Shown here: positions 15,901 through 23,574 of the stretch, piece after piece | How the letters are laid out: each line of letters begins with the position of its first letter | Position numbering within the stretch: the stretch's first letter is position 1 | Assembly: GCF_900637055.1 (NCBI RefSeq) | Contig: NZ_LR134338.1 | Location: 5,229,001 to 5,293,000, forward strand | Length of the DNA stretch: 64,000 bases | Direction of reading: 5' to 3' | From: Brevibacillus brevis | GTDB lineage: Bacteria; Bacillota; Bacilli; Brevibacillales; Brevibacillaceae | Program-made: the position numbers and the translations under genes | The notes under the pieces: generated by a model | What the model saw: only the letters and a program-made list of their open reading frames with translations | Told to the model about the DNA's origin: nothing | Databases searched by the model: none

Positions 15901-16990
15901 TTTTATCGTCCCCTTCTCTCGGATTTCCACGACCATCGCGGTTGTTGGTCAACAAATAGAGTGTGCCGTCTTTTCCTTCGACGACATCACGCAGTCGTCC
16001 AAACTCGTCTGGGAACAATGCGGCAGCCTCCAATACTGTATCGGGCTTTGTAGGGTCCAAGCTAATTTTCTGCAACTGCTTGCCCCTGAGGTTCGCTACG
16101 AGCATTTGTCCTTTCCACGGCCCTTTGGATACAAACGTCATGCCAGAAGGAGCCCACGTCGTATCACCGCTTTGCAGGAGGGGGGTTTTCATCCCCTCTT
16201 TTTGCTGTTCACCTGAAATGACCGGCCAGCCGTAATTTGCGCCCGGCTCGATCCGATTGATCTCATCATGTGCAGTCTGGCCGTGCTCCGAGCTGTAGAG
16301 TATCCCTGTATCCGGATACCATGCGATGCCTTGCGGATTGCGATGACCGTAGCTGTATACAGGTGAGCCGGAAAAAGGATTGTCGGCAGGAATGGTTCCA
16401 TCTAGATTGATGCGCAAAATTTTTCCAGCGAGACTTGCCCGATCCTGCGAAAGCATCGGCTCATTCGCATCGCCTGTCGTAATATAGAGACGCTGGTCCG
16501 GACCGATTTTGATCCGTCCTCCATTGTGGATCGAGCTTCCCGGGATTTTGTCGAGGAGCACCTTGTCAATTTGCGCTGTATGGTTTGCTTCTCGCAGTCG
16601 CAGAACCCGATTGAAAGTAGCCTCTCCCTCTCTGTATGTATGGTAGACGTACAAGTAGTGGTTATTTACAAAATCGGGATCGAGCACAAGGCCCAACAGC
16701 CCGCCTTCTCCCTCGCTTATGAACGGGGCAGAAAATGAGATGAGCGGCTCCGGCAGCAGCTTGCCTGACTGGATCACTCGCACTCTTCCTGGTCGCTCTG
16801 TGAAAAAGATCCGGCCATCTGAGGCTATATCCATCGCCCAAGGCACATCCAATTGATCAGCCAATACCTCCATCCGATATGGAAGAGTCTGTTGAGCTGG
16901 CTGCGACTCCATTGCAGGATTCGCTTCGCAGGCCACAACCGGAATACTCAAGATCAAGGTAAGCACACACACCATCCATTTTTTCCACAT
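15872..16990 (-). CDS. PQQ-dependent sugar dehydrogenase family lipoprotein
   Basis: The 372-residue protein has a lipoprotein signal ending VVAC (Cys21). A six-bladed beta-propeller of the glucose/sorbosone dehydrogenase family follows, with motifs LDVPWAMDIASDGRIFFTERPGR, GGLLGLVLDP, SIHNGGRIKIGPD, SYGHRNPQGIAW, EHGQTAHDEIN and GANYGWP. Relatives such as YliI oxidise aldoses with PQQ at the outer membrane face. PQQ synthesis genes are not in this window, so the cofactor would have to be imported or the activity may differ. A structured repeat lies upstream. Confidence 0.88.
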   Translation of the reverse strand: MWKKWMVCVLTLILSIPVVACEANPAMESQPAQQTLPYRMEVLADQLDVPWAMDIASDGRIFFTERPGRVRVIQSGKLLPEPLISFSAPFISEGEGGLLGLVLDPDFVNNHYLYVYHTYREGEATFNRVLRLREANHTAQIDKVLLDKIPGSSIHNGGRIKIGPDQRLYITTGDANEPMLSQDRASLAGKILRINLDGTIPADNPFSGSPVYSYGHRNPQGIAWYPDTGILYSSEHGQTAHDEINRIEPGANYGWPVISGEQQKEGMKTPLLQSGDTTWAPSGMTFVSKGPWKGQMLVANLRGKQLQKISLDPTKPDTVLEAAALFPDEFGRLRDVVEGKDGTLYLLTNNRDGRGNPREGDDKIIRLVPIQP

Positions 16991-17252
16991 CTCACGTTTT
17001 CCTCCCTGTGCGATTTGTCCAGCAGGAATCAGGAAGCATTTTAGACAAATTTTCTCTAGTACACGCTTATGTTCCTCTTTTCGCTGCGCAAAAAGACTGT
17101 TTGGATGCCCTCCAGCAGTTGTGCCAGAGCCGAACAGCTGAGGTGGGCTTCCAGTTTTTTTATATCTTTTTGCTTGTTAGTCATAGAGGTATTTACGTTT
17201 TTCTTTGTCTTTTTTCCTCTTTTATGCCTTTTCAAATGTTGACTGAAGCCGC

Positions 17253-17473
17253 GTAGGAAGAAGCGGCTTTCCAGTCCAAGCGCCTCTGGAGCCCTACTCA
17301 GCTTCAGAATAATTGGCGGGGGTTTTCAGCTTCAACCTTTGAATTCCTTCTTCGAACCTCTACTTTTGAAGCGCTCCCGCCAATTGTTCGGAAGCGGACA
17401 GTCCCCGCCTCCCGGCAGGGCGTAGGCCGAAGCGTAGACTGGAAATCCGCTTCTTCCCTCCCCTACAGCCACT
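17253..17473 (+). repeat. structured intergenic repeat family, copy A
   Basis: The outer helix pairs 17256-17276 with 17437-17457 (20 of 21 positions). A second helix pairs AATTGGCGGG (17311-17320) with CCCGCCAATT (17376-17385). A third pairs GCTTCAA (17329-17335) with TTGAAGC (17366-17372). After helix 2 the block GGAAGCGGACAGTCCCCGCC is shared almost exactly with copy B. The element is followed by CTACAGCCAC, also present after copy B. Helix sequences differ between copies but keep pairing. It lies upstream of the minus-strand PQQ-type gene. The rest of the 16991-17537 gap holds only AT-rich sequence and a terminator. Confidence 0.75.
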
Positions 17474-17496
17474 CCAATCTCACCAGCCAAAAAGGC

Positions 17497-17527
17497 AAAA
17501 AAAAATTGGTCCCCATTGAACCAATTT
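17497..17527 (-). terminator. intrinsic terminator after PilZ gene
   Basis: On the minus strand AAATTGGT pairs with ACCAATTT across a short loop, and the 3' arm runs into a long T run. Confidence 0.75.
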
Positions 17528-17537
17528 ACGAAAAGAC

Positions 17538-18158
17538 CTACTCGATTTTCACTTGTCTTCGTTCCTCAATTTGACGATGCAAAATGTACTTTCGCAAATT
17601 GTGAAAATGACGAGCATTGATTCCTTTGATCGTGCAGCCGTAAAAATAGTTCGGACCCTCTATTCGTTCATGAATGATAACTAGGTCAGTTTTCACTACC
17701 CCATCCGGGCGATTGCGACCATACAATTCAAAGGAAAAGACAATTTGCTGATCCGCAGGAATCTGTTTGTCTGAGCGGAATGCCAAGCCTCCCAGACTCA
17801 AATTCACCAAGTACACCATTTGACTATAGACGGAAAAAAATGAGTCTGGCTCCTGCGTCGGATACTGAATCCAGCCCTTTACCTCCATGTCGAAACGGGG
17901 ATAGCGTCTGCGCTGTTCCCGAAACTCAATAGCTGTTGGAGAGTGGAACAAAAACAAGCGATTTTTGTCTTTAGCCACGACTACAGCTTCAAACGTATTG
18001 ATCGTTTCATAATCAGCCGTCAATAGACAAGGGATCTGATCCCCTACTGTGACATCCAATGGGCTGGGAAATACGGCTTCGATCAAGTCCCCTTCTTCAT
18101 AGGTAACATGACCTTCTATCACTCGATTCCCTTTTCTAATTTGTATTATGCTTTCCAT
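17538..18158 (-). CDS. PilZ-domain protein with N-terminal YcgR-like domain
   Basis: This 206-residue protein has an N-terminal barrel like that of YcgR/YpfA flagellar-brake proteins (about 1-95). A PilZ domain follows, with the cyclic-di-GMP-binding motifs REQRRRYPRFD (RxxxR) and NLSLGGLAF (D/N-x-S-x-x-G). Family members bind cyclic-di-GMP and usually act on flagellar motors or exopolysaccharide export. No flagellar genes lie nearby, so the target is open. ATG 18158 follows GGTGGAG. Confidence 0.88.
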   Translation of the reverse strand: MESIIQIRKGNRVIEGHVTYEEGDLIEAVFPSPLDVTVGDQIPCLLTADYETINTFEAVVVAKDKNRLFLFHSPTAIEFREQRRRYPRFDMEVKGWIQYPTQEPDSFFSVYSQMVYLVNLSLGGLAFRSDKQIPADQQIVFSFELYGRNRPDGVVKTDLVIIHERIEGPNYFYGCTIKGINARHFHNLRKYILHRQIEERRQVKIE

Positions 18159-18277
18159 CTGCGTTCTCCACCACTTCGCACAAATATATTACCGGGATTT
18201 CCGAAATCTTTACCTGGATGCTTTTCGCGGAAAATAAGGTATAATGGGAACATTGACAGATAGGAGGTTACAGACCG

Positions 18278-18451
18278 ATGAATCGTTATCAATTGGTAAC
18301 ACTGGCTTTGGCATTTTTGGTAACCGCCTGTCTCATCGGAGTTGGCATTGCCATTGGGGAAAAAAGCCCCCTCGGTATCCTTGGCTGTATCGTTGTTGCC
18401 TTCTCGTTGATGGGATTTGGCTTTTCGTACAAGCGCAAGCATATGCGCTAA
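18278..18451 (+). CDS. ylaF: YlaF-like small membrane protein (DUF5325)
   Basis: The 57-residue protein has two membrane helices joined by a short loop (IGEKSPLG) and a basic tail (YKRKHMR). The start MNRYQLVTLALAFL and its length match the Bacillales YlaF/DUF5325 family as recalled; the function is unknown. A good ribosome-binding site (TAGGAGG) precedes the ATG, and a TATAAT at 18240-18245 fits a -10 box. It is divergent from the PilZ gene and convergent with ytpB. Confidence 0.75.
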   Translation: MNRYQLVTLALAFLVTACLIGVGIAIGEKSPLGILGCIVVAFSLMGFGFSYKRKHMR

Positions 18452-18462
18452 CCTCTTCTCCG

Positions 18463-19518
18463 TTATCGCCGTACAAGCAAACTGTTCACATAAAACAGGA
18501 CAGAGGGCAAGCCCTTTGCCTGCTTCAGCAGTTGTCTAGCAATAGTATAAATGTGTGGCTGGCTCCGGTTTACCTTGCGATCCGCGAGATAAAACGCGAC
18601 TAGCCCGTCCACGATCATACGGTGAAATGCAGGATTTGGCAAGCGTTTAACGCTTGCCTTTGCTTGTTTTATGAAAAGCTTCAAGCGTTCAGTCGCGATC
18701 CGTTCCGAATCGTAATAGCTCACGAAGTTTAAATCTCCACCCATTTTATCTTCTTCCAGGTCAATTAAATAGTCTAATAAAATATGTAACCCGCACAGCC
18801 ACGGAAAGTAAGCTTCACTTACCGTTTGAATTTGCTCTTCCCCTACATCTGGATCAGTTGCTAAGCAAAAAAGAGCGAATATCCCAATAGTCGAGCCTGT
18901 GACAGCCGCAAATTCTTGCCAGTGCAAATCGTGATAGCGTTCTTTGTACTGATCCCACCACGTCAACAAGTGATCCTCGCGCAACTGGGGAGCAATGTGC
19001 TTGTATACTTGCAAATCGCTATACAAACAAGAAAACTCGAGTATCTTTGCCTGGATTTTTTCATAGGCTGGCAATTGTGCGACATGCTGTTGACAGGTCT
19101 GAACCAGCCCAGCCAAAAAGCCGCCGTCATCCTTATCCTCGCGGTACAAATAATAGTCTCGCAAGGGCGCACCTGGTGTCAGTGCATCCTGCATCGACAC
19201 GTGAAGCTGACGGAAGTCTTGCGGGTCTAGTGACGTGCTGCGATCACACAGATTATCCAAGTAGTCACTGATCGTTTGGTAAGCGACAATCAGCGGGACA
19301 ATTGTCTCTACATGCGGGATGACCTGTGCTGCATAAACACATCCCCCTTGGCAGTGAAACTTTTTAGAATTCATGCTGTCTTGTGCCTGTTTTCTCAGCT
19401 CGGGATTGGGAATCGCCTGTGCTCTTTTGTACCAGGCCGCAAACTCTCGCTCCAGAACAGGTTGCACATGACGATAGACTCGGTAAAGGAGCTGCCATGG
19501 ATTACGTAGTTCGCTCAC
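18463..19518 (-). CDS. ytpB: tetraprenyl-beta-curcumene synthase-like terpene cyclase
   Basis: The 351-residue protein fits the YtpB (DUF2600) family in length and motifs: the aspartate-rich DYLDN at 85-89 with following CDR, QGGCVYAAQVIPHVE, and a second acidic motif LLDYLIDLEEDK. In Bacillus subtilis YtpB converts all-trans-tetraprenyl diphosphate to tetraprenyl-beta-curcumene, the precursor of C35 sesquarterpenes linked to spore and cell protection. The next enzyme (SqhC) is not in this window. It appears to be monocistronic. Confidence 0.88.
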   Translation of the reverse strand: MSELRNPWQLLYRVYRHVQPVLEREFAAWYKRAQAIPNPELRKQAQDSMNSKKFHCQGGCVYAAQVIPHVETIVPLIVAYQTISDYLDNLCDRSTSLDPQDFRQLHVSMQDALTPGAPLRDYYLYREDKDDGGFLAGLVQTCQQHVAQLPAYEKIQAKILEFSCLYSDLQVYKHIAPQLREDHLLTWWDQYKERYHDLHWQEFAAVTGSTIGIFALFCLATDPDVGEEQIQTVSEAYFPWLCGLHILLDYLIDLEEDKMGGDLNFVSYYDSERIATERLKLFIKQAKASVKRLPNPAFHRMIVDGLVAFYLADRKVNRSQPHIYTIARQLLKQAKGLPSVLFYVNSLLVRR

Positions 19519-19640
19519 TTACTTCCCTCCCAAAACAAATGTAAAACGAAAGACATCCCAAGCTTTTACCAGCTTTCATCGAAGCCCTCGCTCATGACCA
19601 ATAGAAATATCTTATCACATTTGGATGCCCACTCCAAAAG

Positions 19641-20579
19641 TCAGCCCTGAAATACACCAATTCGCCTTTTTGACTCCATATAGAGTACAAAAATAAACTT
19701 TTTGGTATTGATACGAGTAGAAGAGATCGTCATTTCCATCTGATTCTCCAGCTCCAGCATGCGTTTTCGCACCTCTGTAAAATCGAAGAATGTGGTCGCG
19801 TAGCTCTCAAATTTGGGATTACTGTAATCGGTCAGCCCGAGGGAAGCCAAATGGGTTAATGCCTGATAGATGGCTCTGCGAACCCGCTGCTCAGCGGCCT
19901 TCGTTTCCTTTTGGATCAGGACAGTCACTCCCTTCCCCAGCTTGCGGTCAGCAATCGCCCAAAAAATATCGCGTAAAGGAGGCAGATTCACTTCTCCATC
20001 CCTTTCCTTCTCCCAGCGATACAGCCACTCCATCATGTCGAGTAAATCTTTGCTGCCTTTTTCGCTAATCATCCCCAGTTCGGTTAAGAGAAACCGTGCG
20101 GAAGACAGGATGCCCTTTTCAGGATACGATGCTTCTTTTGAAAGAGCTGCCGCCACGTTCATACTGCCGGACAAGACGGAAAGCGACCGCTGAATACCCT
20201 CGATGGATTGCTGCAGCAATATGCGTTCCCGTACCTTTTGCAGAACACTAATGACCTCTAGGCGATTCACCGGTTTGGTCACGTAGTATTCGATCCCTGT
20301 CGCATACGCCTCAGCAATCATCTCCTTTGCTTCGATTTGCGAGATCATGACAATTTTGCCTGTAAAACGCCTTAGTTGGCGCACTGTTTCAATGCCATCA
20401 CGATTCGGCATCAAAAGATCAATCAACAAGATGTCTACTTGCTTCCAATTCAAAAAATCGTGGTCAATTTGTGAGCCATCCTCTGCTTCCCCACATACCT
20501 CTCCCAAATCAGCATCCTCAATCATTTGACCGAGCATGAATCGAATCGCAGGATCGTCGTCCACGATGAAGTAGCGCAT
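19641..20579 (-). CDS. glnL: response regulator with YcbB/GlnL-type output domain
   Basis: The 312-residue regulator has a receiver domain with DDD at 7-9, phospho-acceptor D54 in LLIDLLMP and lysine in YYVTKPVN. Its C-terminal domain (RRAIYQALTHLASLGLTDYSNPKFESYATTFFDFTEVRKRM) is the YcbB type seen in Bacillus GlnL. There GlnK/GlnL activates glutamine utilisation and recognises T-rich direct repeats. Here it follows a GlnK-like kinase by 4 nt and is divergent from a TRAP transporter operon preceded by three 10-bp T-rich repeats. The gene name is by family resemblance. Confidence 0.85.
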   Translation of the reverse strand: MRYFIVDDDPAIRFMLGQMIEDADLGEVCGEAEDGSQIDHDFLNWKQVDILLIDLLMPNRDGIETVRQLRRFTGKIVMISQIEAKEMIAEAYATGIEYYVTKPVNRLEVISVLQKVRERILLQQSIEGIQRSLSVLSGSMNVAAALSKEASYPEKGILSSARFLLTELGMISEKGSKDLLDMMEWLYRWEKERDGEVNLPPLRDIFWAIADRKLGKGVTVLIQKETKAAEQRVRRAIYQALTHLASLGLTDYSNPKFESYATTFFDFTEVRKRMLELENQMEMTISSTRINTKKFIFVLYMESKRRIGVFQG

Positions 20580-20583
20580 GAGG

Positions 20584-21891
20584 TCACCCTTTCTGAATCA
20601 GAGTTGCGATTGGCAGGCGAATGCAAAATTGTGTCGTTTGTCCGCATGAGTCCTCGGCTATATCAATCATTCCTTGGAGACTGTCTGTCACTTCCTTAAC
20701 GTATGATAGCCCAATCCCCGTGGAAGGCCTGCCAGAAACGTCGTATTTGGTAGTAAATCCAGGCATGAACAAGAGCTCCTTGTCCTTCACCACAATGCCT
20801 GGCCCATCATCGGTTACACAAAAATGAATCCACTCCCGACTCTCGTCAATCGAAGCAACGATCGATACCATCCCCCGGTCGTGTATGGCTTCGACACTGT
20901 TGCCGACCAGATTGTTGATGAGTGAGAGCGTCGTGTAAATGTGGCAAGCGAGATACGGCACCTCCACATTCGTTTCAAACTGAATGTCCTTCTCCAACAG
21001 TCTCGCGTACTTTCGTTGCCCCTGAACAATGATGGCTATCAATTCGCCCAGTGGCATATAGTCTCGTTCATTCTCGTCAGAAATCAGCTTGGAGAGGCCT
21101 GCATATATGCGTTGATTGTCCTTTTTCACTTCATGTACTTGTCCGGCAAGGGACAGCAGTCGCTTTGCGTATCGCTTGTTCGTCCCATCTTTATGTGCCA
21201 CCTCGTTCATCTCGCGATACAGCTCATAGCAGTTGCGCGTGATTTCCTCAACCTGATGCAATGTCTTTTTTAGATGAACAGATTCCTCGTACAAATTGGA
21301 AATGAGCATCAACATCTGCTCGTTTCGATTGCGCTGTTGCTTTTCCATCCATTTCGCCTGACGCAGCTGAATCATATTGAAAAAACTAAGGACAAAAAAA
21401 CTGCGTATCAAGGCAATGACGGCAATCGGGCCTACGACCCCCAGGTGAAAGACACCCTCCCAGGACACAGCACGAAAGGATAGCTCTACTAAATTCGCTG
21501 CTATTTCTGCGACTGTCCCCAACAGCCCCACCCAAAGTGGTCGATGATGTAGCATATTAACGCGAAAGAGCGAGAATAGACAAGCAAACGTTGCATAATA
21601 GCAAAATGCGGGGAAGTGCATCTGAAGGGAAGGCAGAAACGAAAAGACATCTCCATACAAGAAGTCTAAGACTATTCGAAATAGAACAACAATTATCCCG
21701 GTTACTATCCCTGCCAAGAAAGAAGGACGCAGCCACAATAAAAAAAAGAAAAAAGCTGTTGTACCAAAGCTGATGCGAAAATCATCTTGAAACGGGTGAA
21801 ATTTGAGCTCCCCGGCAATCGGGACGGCAATGAGCATGAGCAGCAGGATCGAAATGGTCTCTCTCATAAAATGTTGCCCGCACTTCCTCAT
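20584..21891 (-). CDS. glnK: GlnK/YcbA-like membrane sensor kinase
   Basis: The 435-residue protein has six or so N-terminal membrane helices (to about 180), a long helical linker and a C-terminal HATPase domain with NNLVGNSVEAI (N box), DDGPGI (G1) and GIGLSYVKE (G2). The dimerisation region lacks a canonical HE-x-R-x-P box, as in YcbA/CitA-distant kinases; the phospho-acceptor histidine is not certain. ATG 21867 is an alternative start. It is coupled to the YcbB-type regulator downstream. Role inferred: sensing the TRAP substrate, possibly glutamate or glutamine. Confidence 0.83.
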   Translation of the reverse strand: MRKCGQHFMRETISILLLMLIAVPIAGELKFHPFQDDFRISFGTTAFFFFLLWLRPSFLAGIVTGIIVVLFRIVLDFLYGDVFSFLPSLQMHFPAFCYYATFACLFSLFRVNMLHHRPLWVGLLGTVAEIAANLVELSFRAVSWEGVFHLGVVGPIAVIALIRSFFVLSFFNMIQLRQAKWMEKQQRNRNEQMLMLISNLYEESVHLKKTLHQVEEITRNCYELYREMNEVAHKDGTNKRYAKRLLSLAGQVHEVKKDNQRIYAGLSKLISDENERDYMPLGELIAIIVQGQRKYARLLEKDIQFETNVEVPYLACHIYTTLSLINNLVGNSVEAIHDRGMVSIVASIDESREWIHFCVTDDGPGIVVKDKELLFMPGFTTKYDVSGRPSTGIGLSYVKEVTDSLQGMIDIAEDSCGQTTQFCIRLPIATLIQKG

Positions 21892-21940
21892 AAGAAGTAG
21901 TTCAAAAAGTCGTTAACGTTTATTTCTTAGTTTACTATAT

Positions 21941-21970
21941 TTTTCTATAGATTTTTGTAGTTTTTTATAG
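21941..21970 (+). promoter_or_regulatory. three 10-bp T-rich direct repeats, candidate GlnL-type sites
   Basis: TTTTCTATAG, ATTTTTGTAG and TTTTTTATAG follow each other with a period of exactly 10 bp. They end 9 nt before a TACAAT (-10-like, 21980-21985), and there is no good -35 box. This is the position expected for an activator bound on one DNA face. The T-rich direct-repeat form resembles reported GlnL targets in Bacillus subtilis. Confidence 0.6.
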
Positions 21971-22033
21971 ACCTCCCCTTACAATGCCGAAGAAAGACAT
22001 ATAAACAGAACATTTAGACTAGGGGGAATTCTC

Positions 22034-23035
22034 TTGAAGAAACGTCATTTTCTTCTCTCGCTCACACTGCTTCTGTCCATGTCGCTCATGACGGCATGTG
22101 GTGGTGGCGGCAACTCTGCACAAGGAGGTGGAGGCAGCTCCAACTCAGGAGGAAGCGCCGACCCCTCCCAATTAATTATCGCAACAGGCGGTACAGGCGG
22201 CACTTATTTTCCACTCGGCGGCGGCATGGCTGACCATATTACGAAAAACGCTGGCATCACTGCTACCGCACAAGCAACAGGCGCTTCAGCAGAAAACATT
22301 CGCCTCATTCGCGATAAAAAGGCGGACATCGCTTTCACGCAAAACGATATTGCCGAGTATGCGTCAAAGGGAACGAACATGTTCCAGCAAGACGGTAAAA
22401 TTGATTCTTTCCAAGCATTAGGCGCTCTCTACGATGAAACCATCCAAATCGTCGTCTCTGCTGACAGCAATATTAAAAGCGTTGCCGATTTGAAAGATAA
22501 GCGTGTATCTGTAGGCGCTCCCGGAAGCGGCACAGAAGTGAACGCTCAGCAAATTTTGGAAGCATATGGGATGACCTTTGAAGATACCAAACTCCAGCGC
22601 CTCTCCTTTGCTGACTCCGCCAAAGCCATTCAAGACGGTCAATTGGATGCTGCCTTCCAAACTGCCGGTACGCCTACCGCAGCAATCACAGAGTTGGCAG
22701 CGACAACTGGTGTAAAAATCATTCCAATTGACGCGGACAAAATCGATGCAATCATCGCCAAATATCCTTACTACGTGAAAACAACGGTCCCTGCCAATAC
22801 GTACCAAACGGTTCCAGAAGAAGTGACAACCGTCTCCGTCAAATCGATGCTCTTGATTCGCTCCGATCTCAGTGAAGACCTCGTGTACAAAGTAACAAAG
22901 GCGATCTTTGAGAACAGCGACAAGCTCGGCCACGCCAAAGCCAAGGAAATCAAGCTGGAGAACGTGAAGAACGGTGTCAGCATCCCTGTTCACCCGGGTG
23001 CCCAAAAGTACTTCGACGAAAAAGGCGTGAAGTAA
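22034..23035 (+). CDS. TAXI-family TRAP transporter solute-binding lipoprotein
   Basis: The 333-residue protein has a lipoprotein signal (LMTAC, Cys22), a Gly/Ser-rich tether (to about 45) and a TAXI domain starting LIIATGGTGGTYFPLGGGMADHI. The ASAENIRLIRDKKADIAFTQNDIAEYA segment is typical. It captures the substrate outside the membrane for the fused permease encoded two genes downstream. Characterised TAXI proteins bind glutamate-like dicarboxylates or amino acids. The neighbouring GlnK/GlnL-like pair makes glutamate or glutamine a reasonable guess. Start 22034 is TTG or near it, preceded by AGGGGGAATTC. Confidence 0.92.
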   Translation: MKKRHFLLSLTLLLSMSLMTACGGGGNSAQGGGGSSNSGGSADPSQLIIATGGTGGTYFPLGGGMADHITKNAGITATAQATGASAENIRLIRDKKADIAFTQNDIAEYASKGTNMFQQDGKIDSFQALGALYDETIQIVVSADSNIKSVADLKDKRVSVGAPGSGTEVNAQQILEAYGMTFEDTKLQRLSFADSAKAIQDGQLDAAFQTAGTPTAAITELAATTGVKIIPIDADKIDAIIAKYPYYVKTTVPANTYQTVPEEVTTVSVKSMLLIRSDLSEDLVYKVTKAIFENSDKLGHAKAKEIKLENVKNGVSIPVHPGAQKYFDEKGVK

Positions 23036-23040
23036 ACCAG

Positions 23041-23574
23041 ATGGTTTTTATCAAAGGAGTAACAAAGGATAAAGGGCGGACGTTGTTCCGCCTTTTCTCC
23101 TTCTTTCTTCTCATCATTGTCATTTATGCGGGCATCTCCACTCCGTTGATTCCCGCTCTGGTTATCCGGAATACACAATCGAATCAAGTTGTTTGGAGTG
23201 CCAACATACAGGATGAAGCAGCATTTGGCATCCGCTGGACTCATTCCATTCATGGCTCCACAATCGAGGAGCAATACCGGATTGTAGACGGTCAAATTAT
23301 TTTGTCGGAGATGAGCTTTCACGACTACGGTATCGGCATGGAAAATGAATTGGCTCCTGGCGAGGAGCTGGTTCTGGCCGATGGACGATTCCACATTCGC
23401 AATATGCAGCGCTCTTTTCCTGCCCTACGGCTTTTTATCGGGCAAGTACGGGCTAATCATACGTTGCTTTTCGCTGGACAGGATATTCCTTTGAGCTTGA
23501 TCGAAAAGCCGGGAGAAGCCATCACGATTCAGGCAGAAAAGCGATCCATTCTGAGCGAGTTAGGAGGTTACTAG
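23041..23574 (+). CDS. DUF1850 protein of TAXI-TRAP operon
   Basis: This 177-residue protein has one N-terminal membrane helix and a small extracytoplasmic domain with WTHSIHGSTIEEQYRI and EMSFHDYGIGM motifs, characteristic of DUF1850. Members are almost always encoded between the TAXI binding protein and the fused permease, as here, but their role is unproven; an accessory function in substrate delivery is inferred. It begins 5 nt after the binding-protein stop and ends directly before the permease start. Confidence 0.87.
   Translation: MVFIKGVTKDKGRTLFRLFSFFLLIIVIYAGISTPLIPALVIRNTQSNQVVWSANIQDEAAFGIRWTHSIHGSTIEEQYRIVDGQIILSEMSFHDYGIGMENELAPGEELVLADGRFHIRNMQRSFPALRLFIGQVRANHTLLFAGQDIPLSLIEKPGEAITIQAEKRSILSELGGY

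Noticed and set aside
22418..23005. 195-codon minus-strand frame inside the TAXI binding-protein gene
   Set aside because: The complementary strand encodes a full TAXI domain with lipobox and operon context; the antisense frame has no ribosome-binding site.
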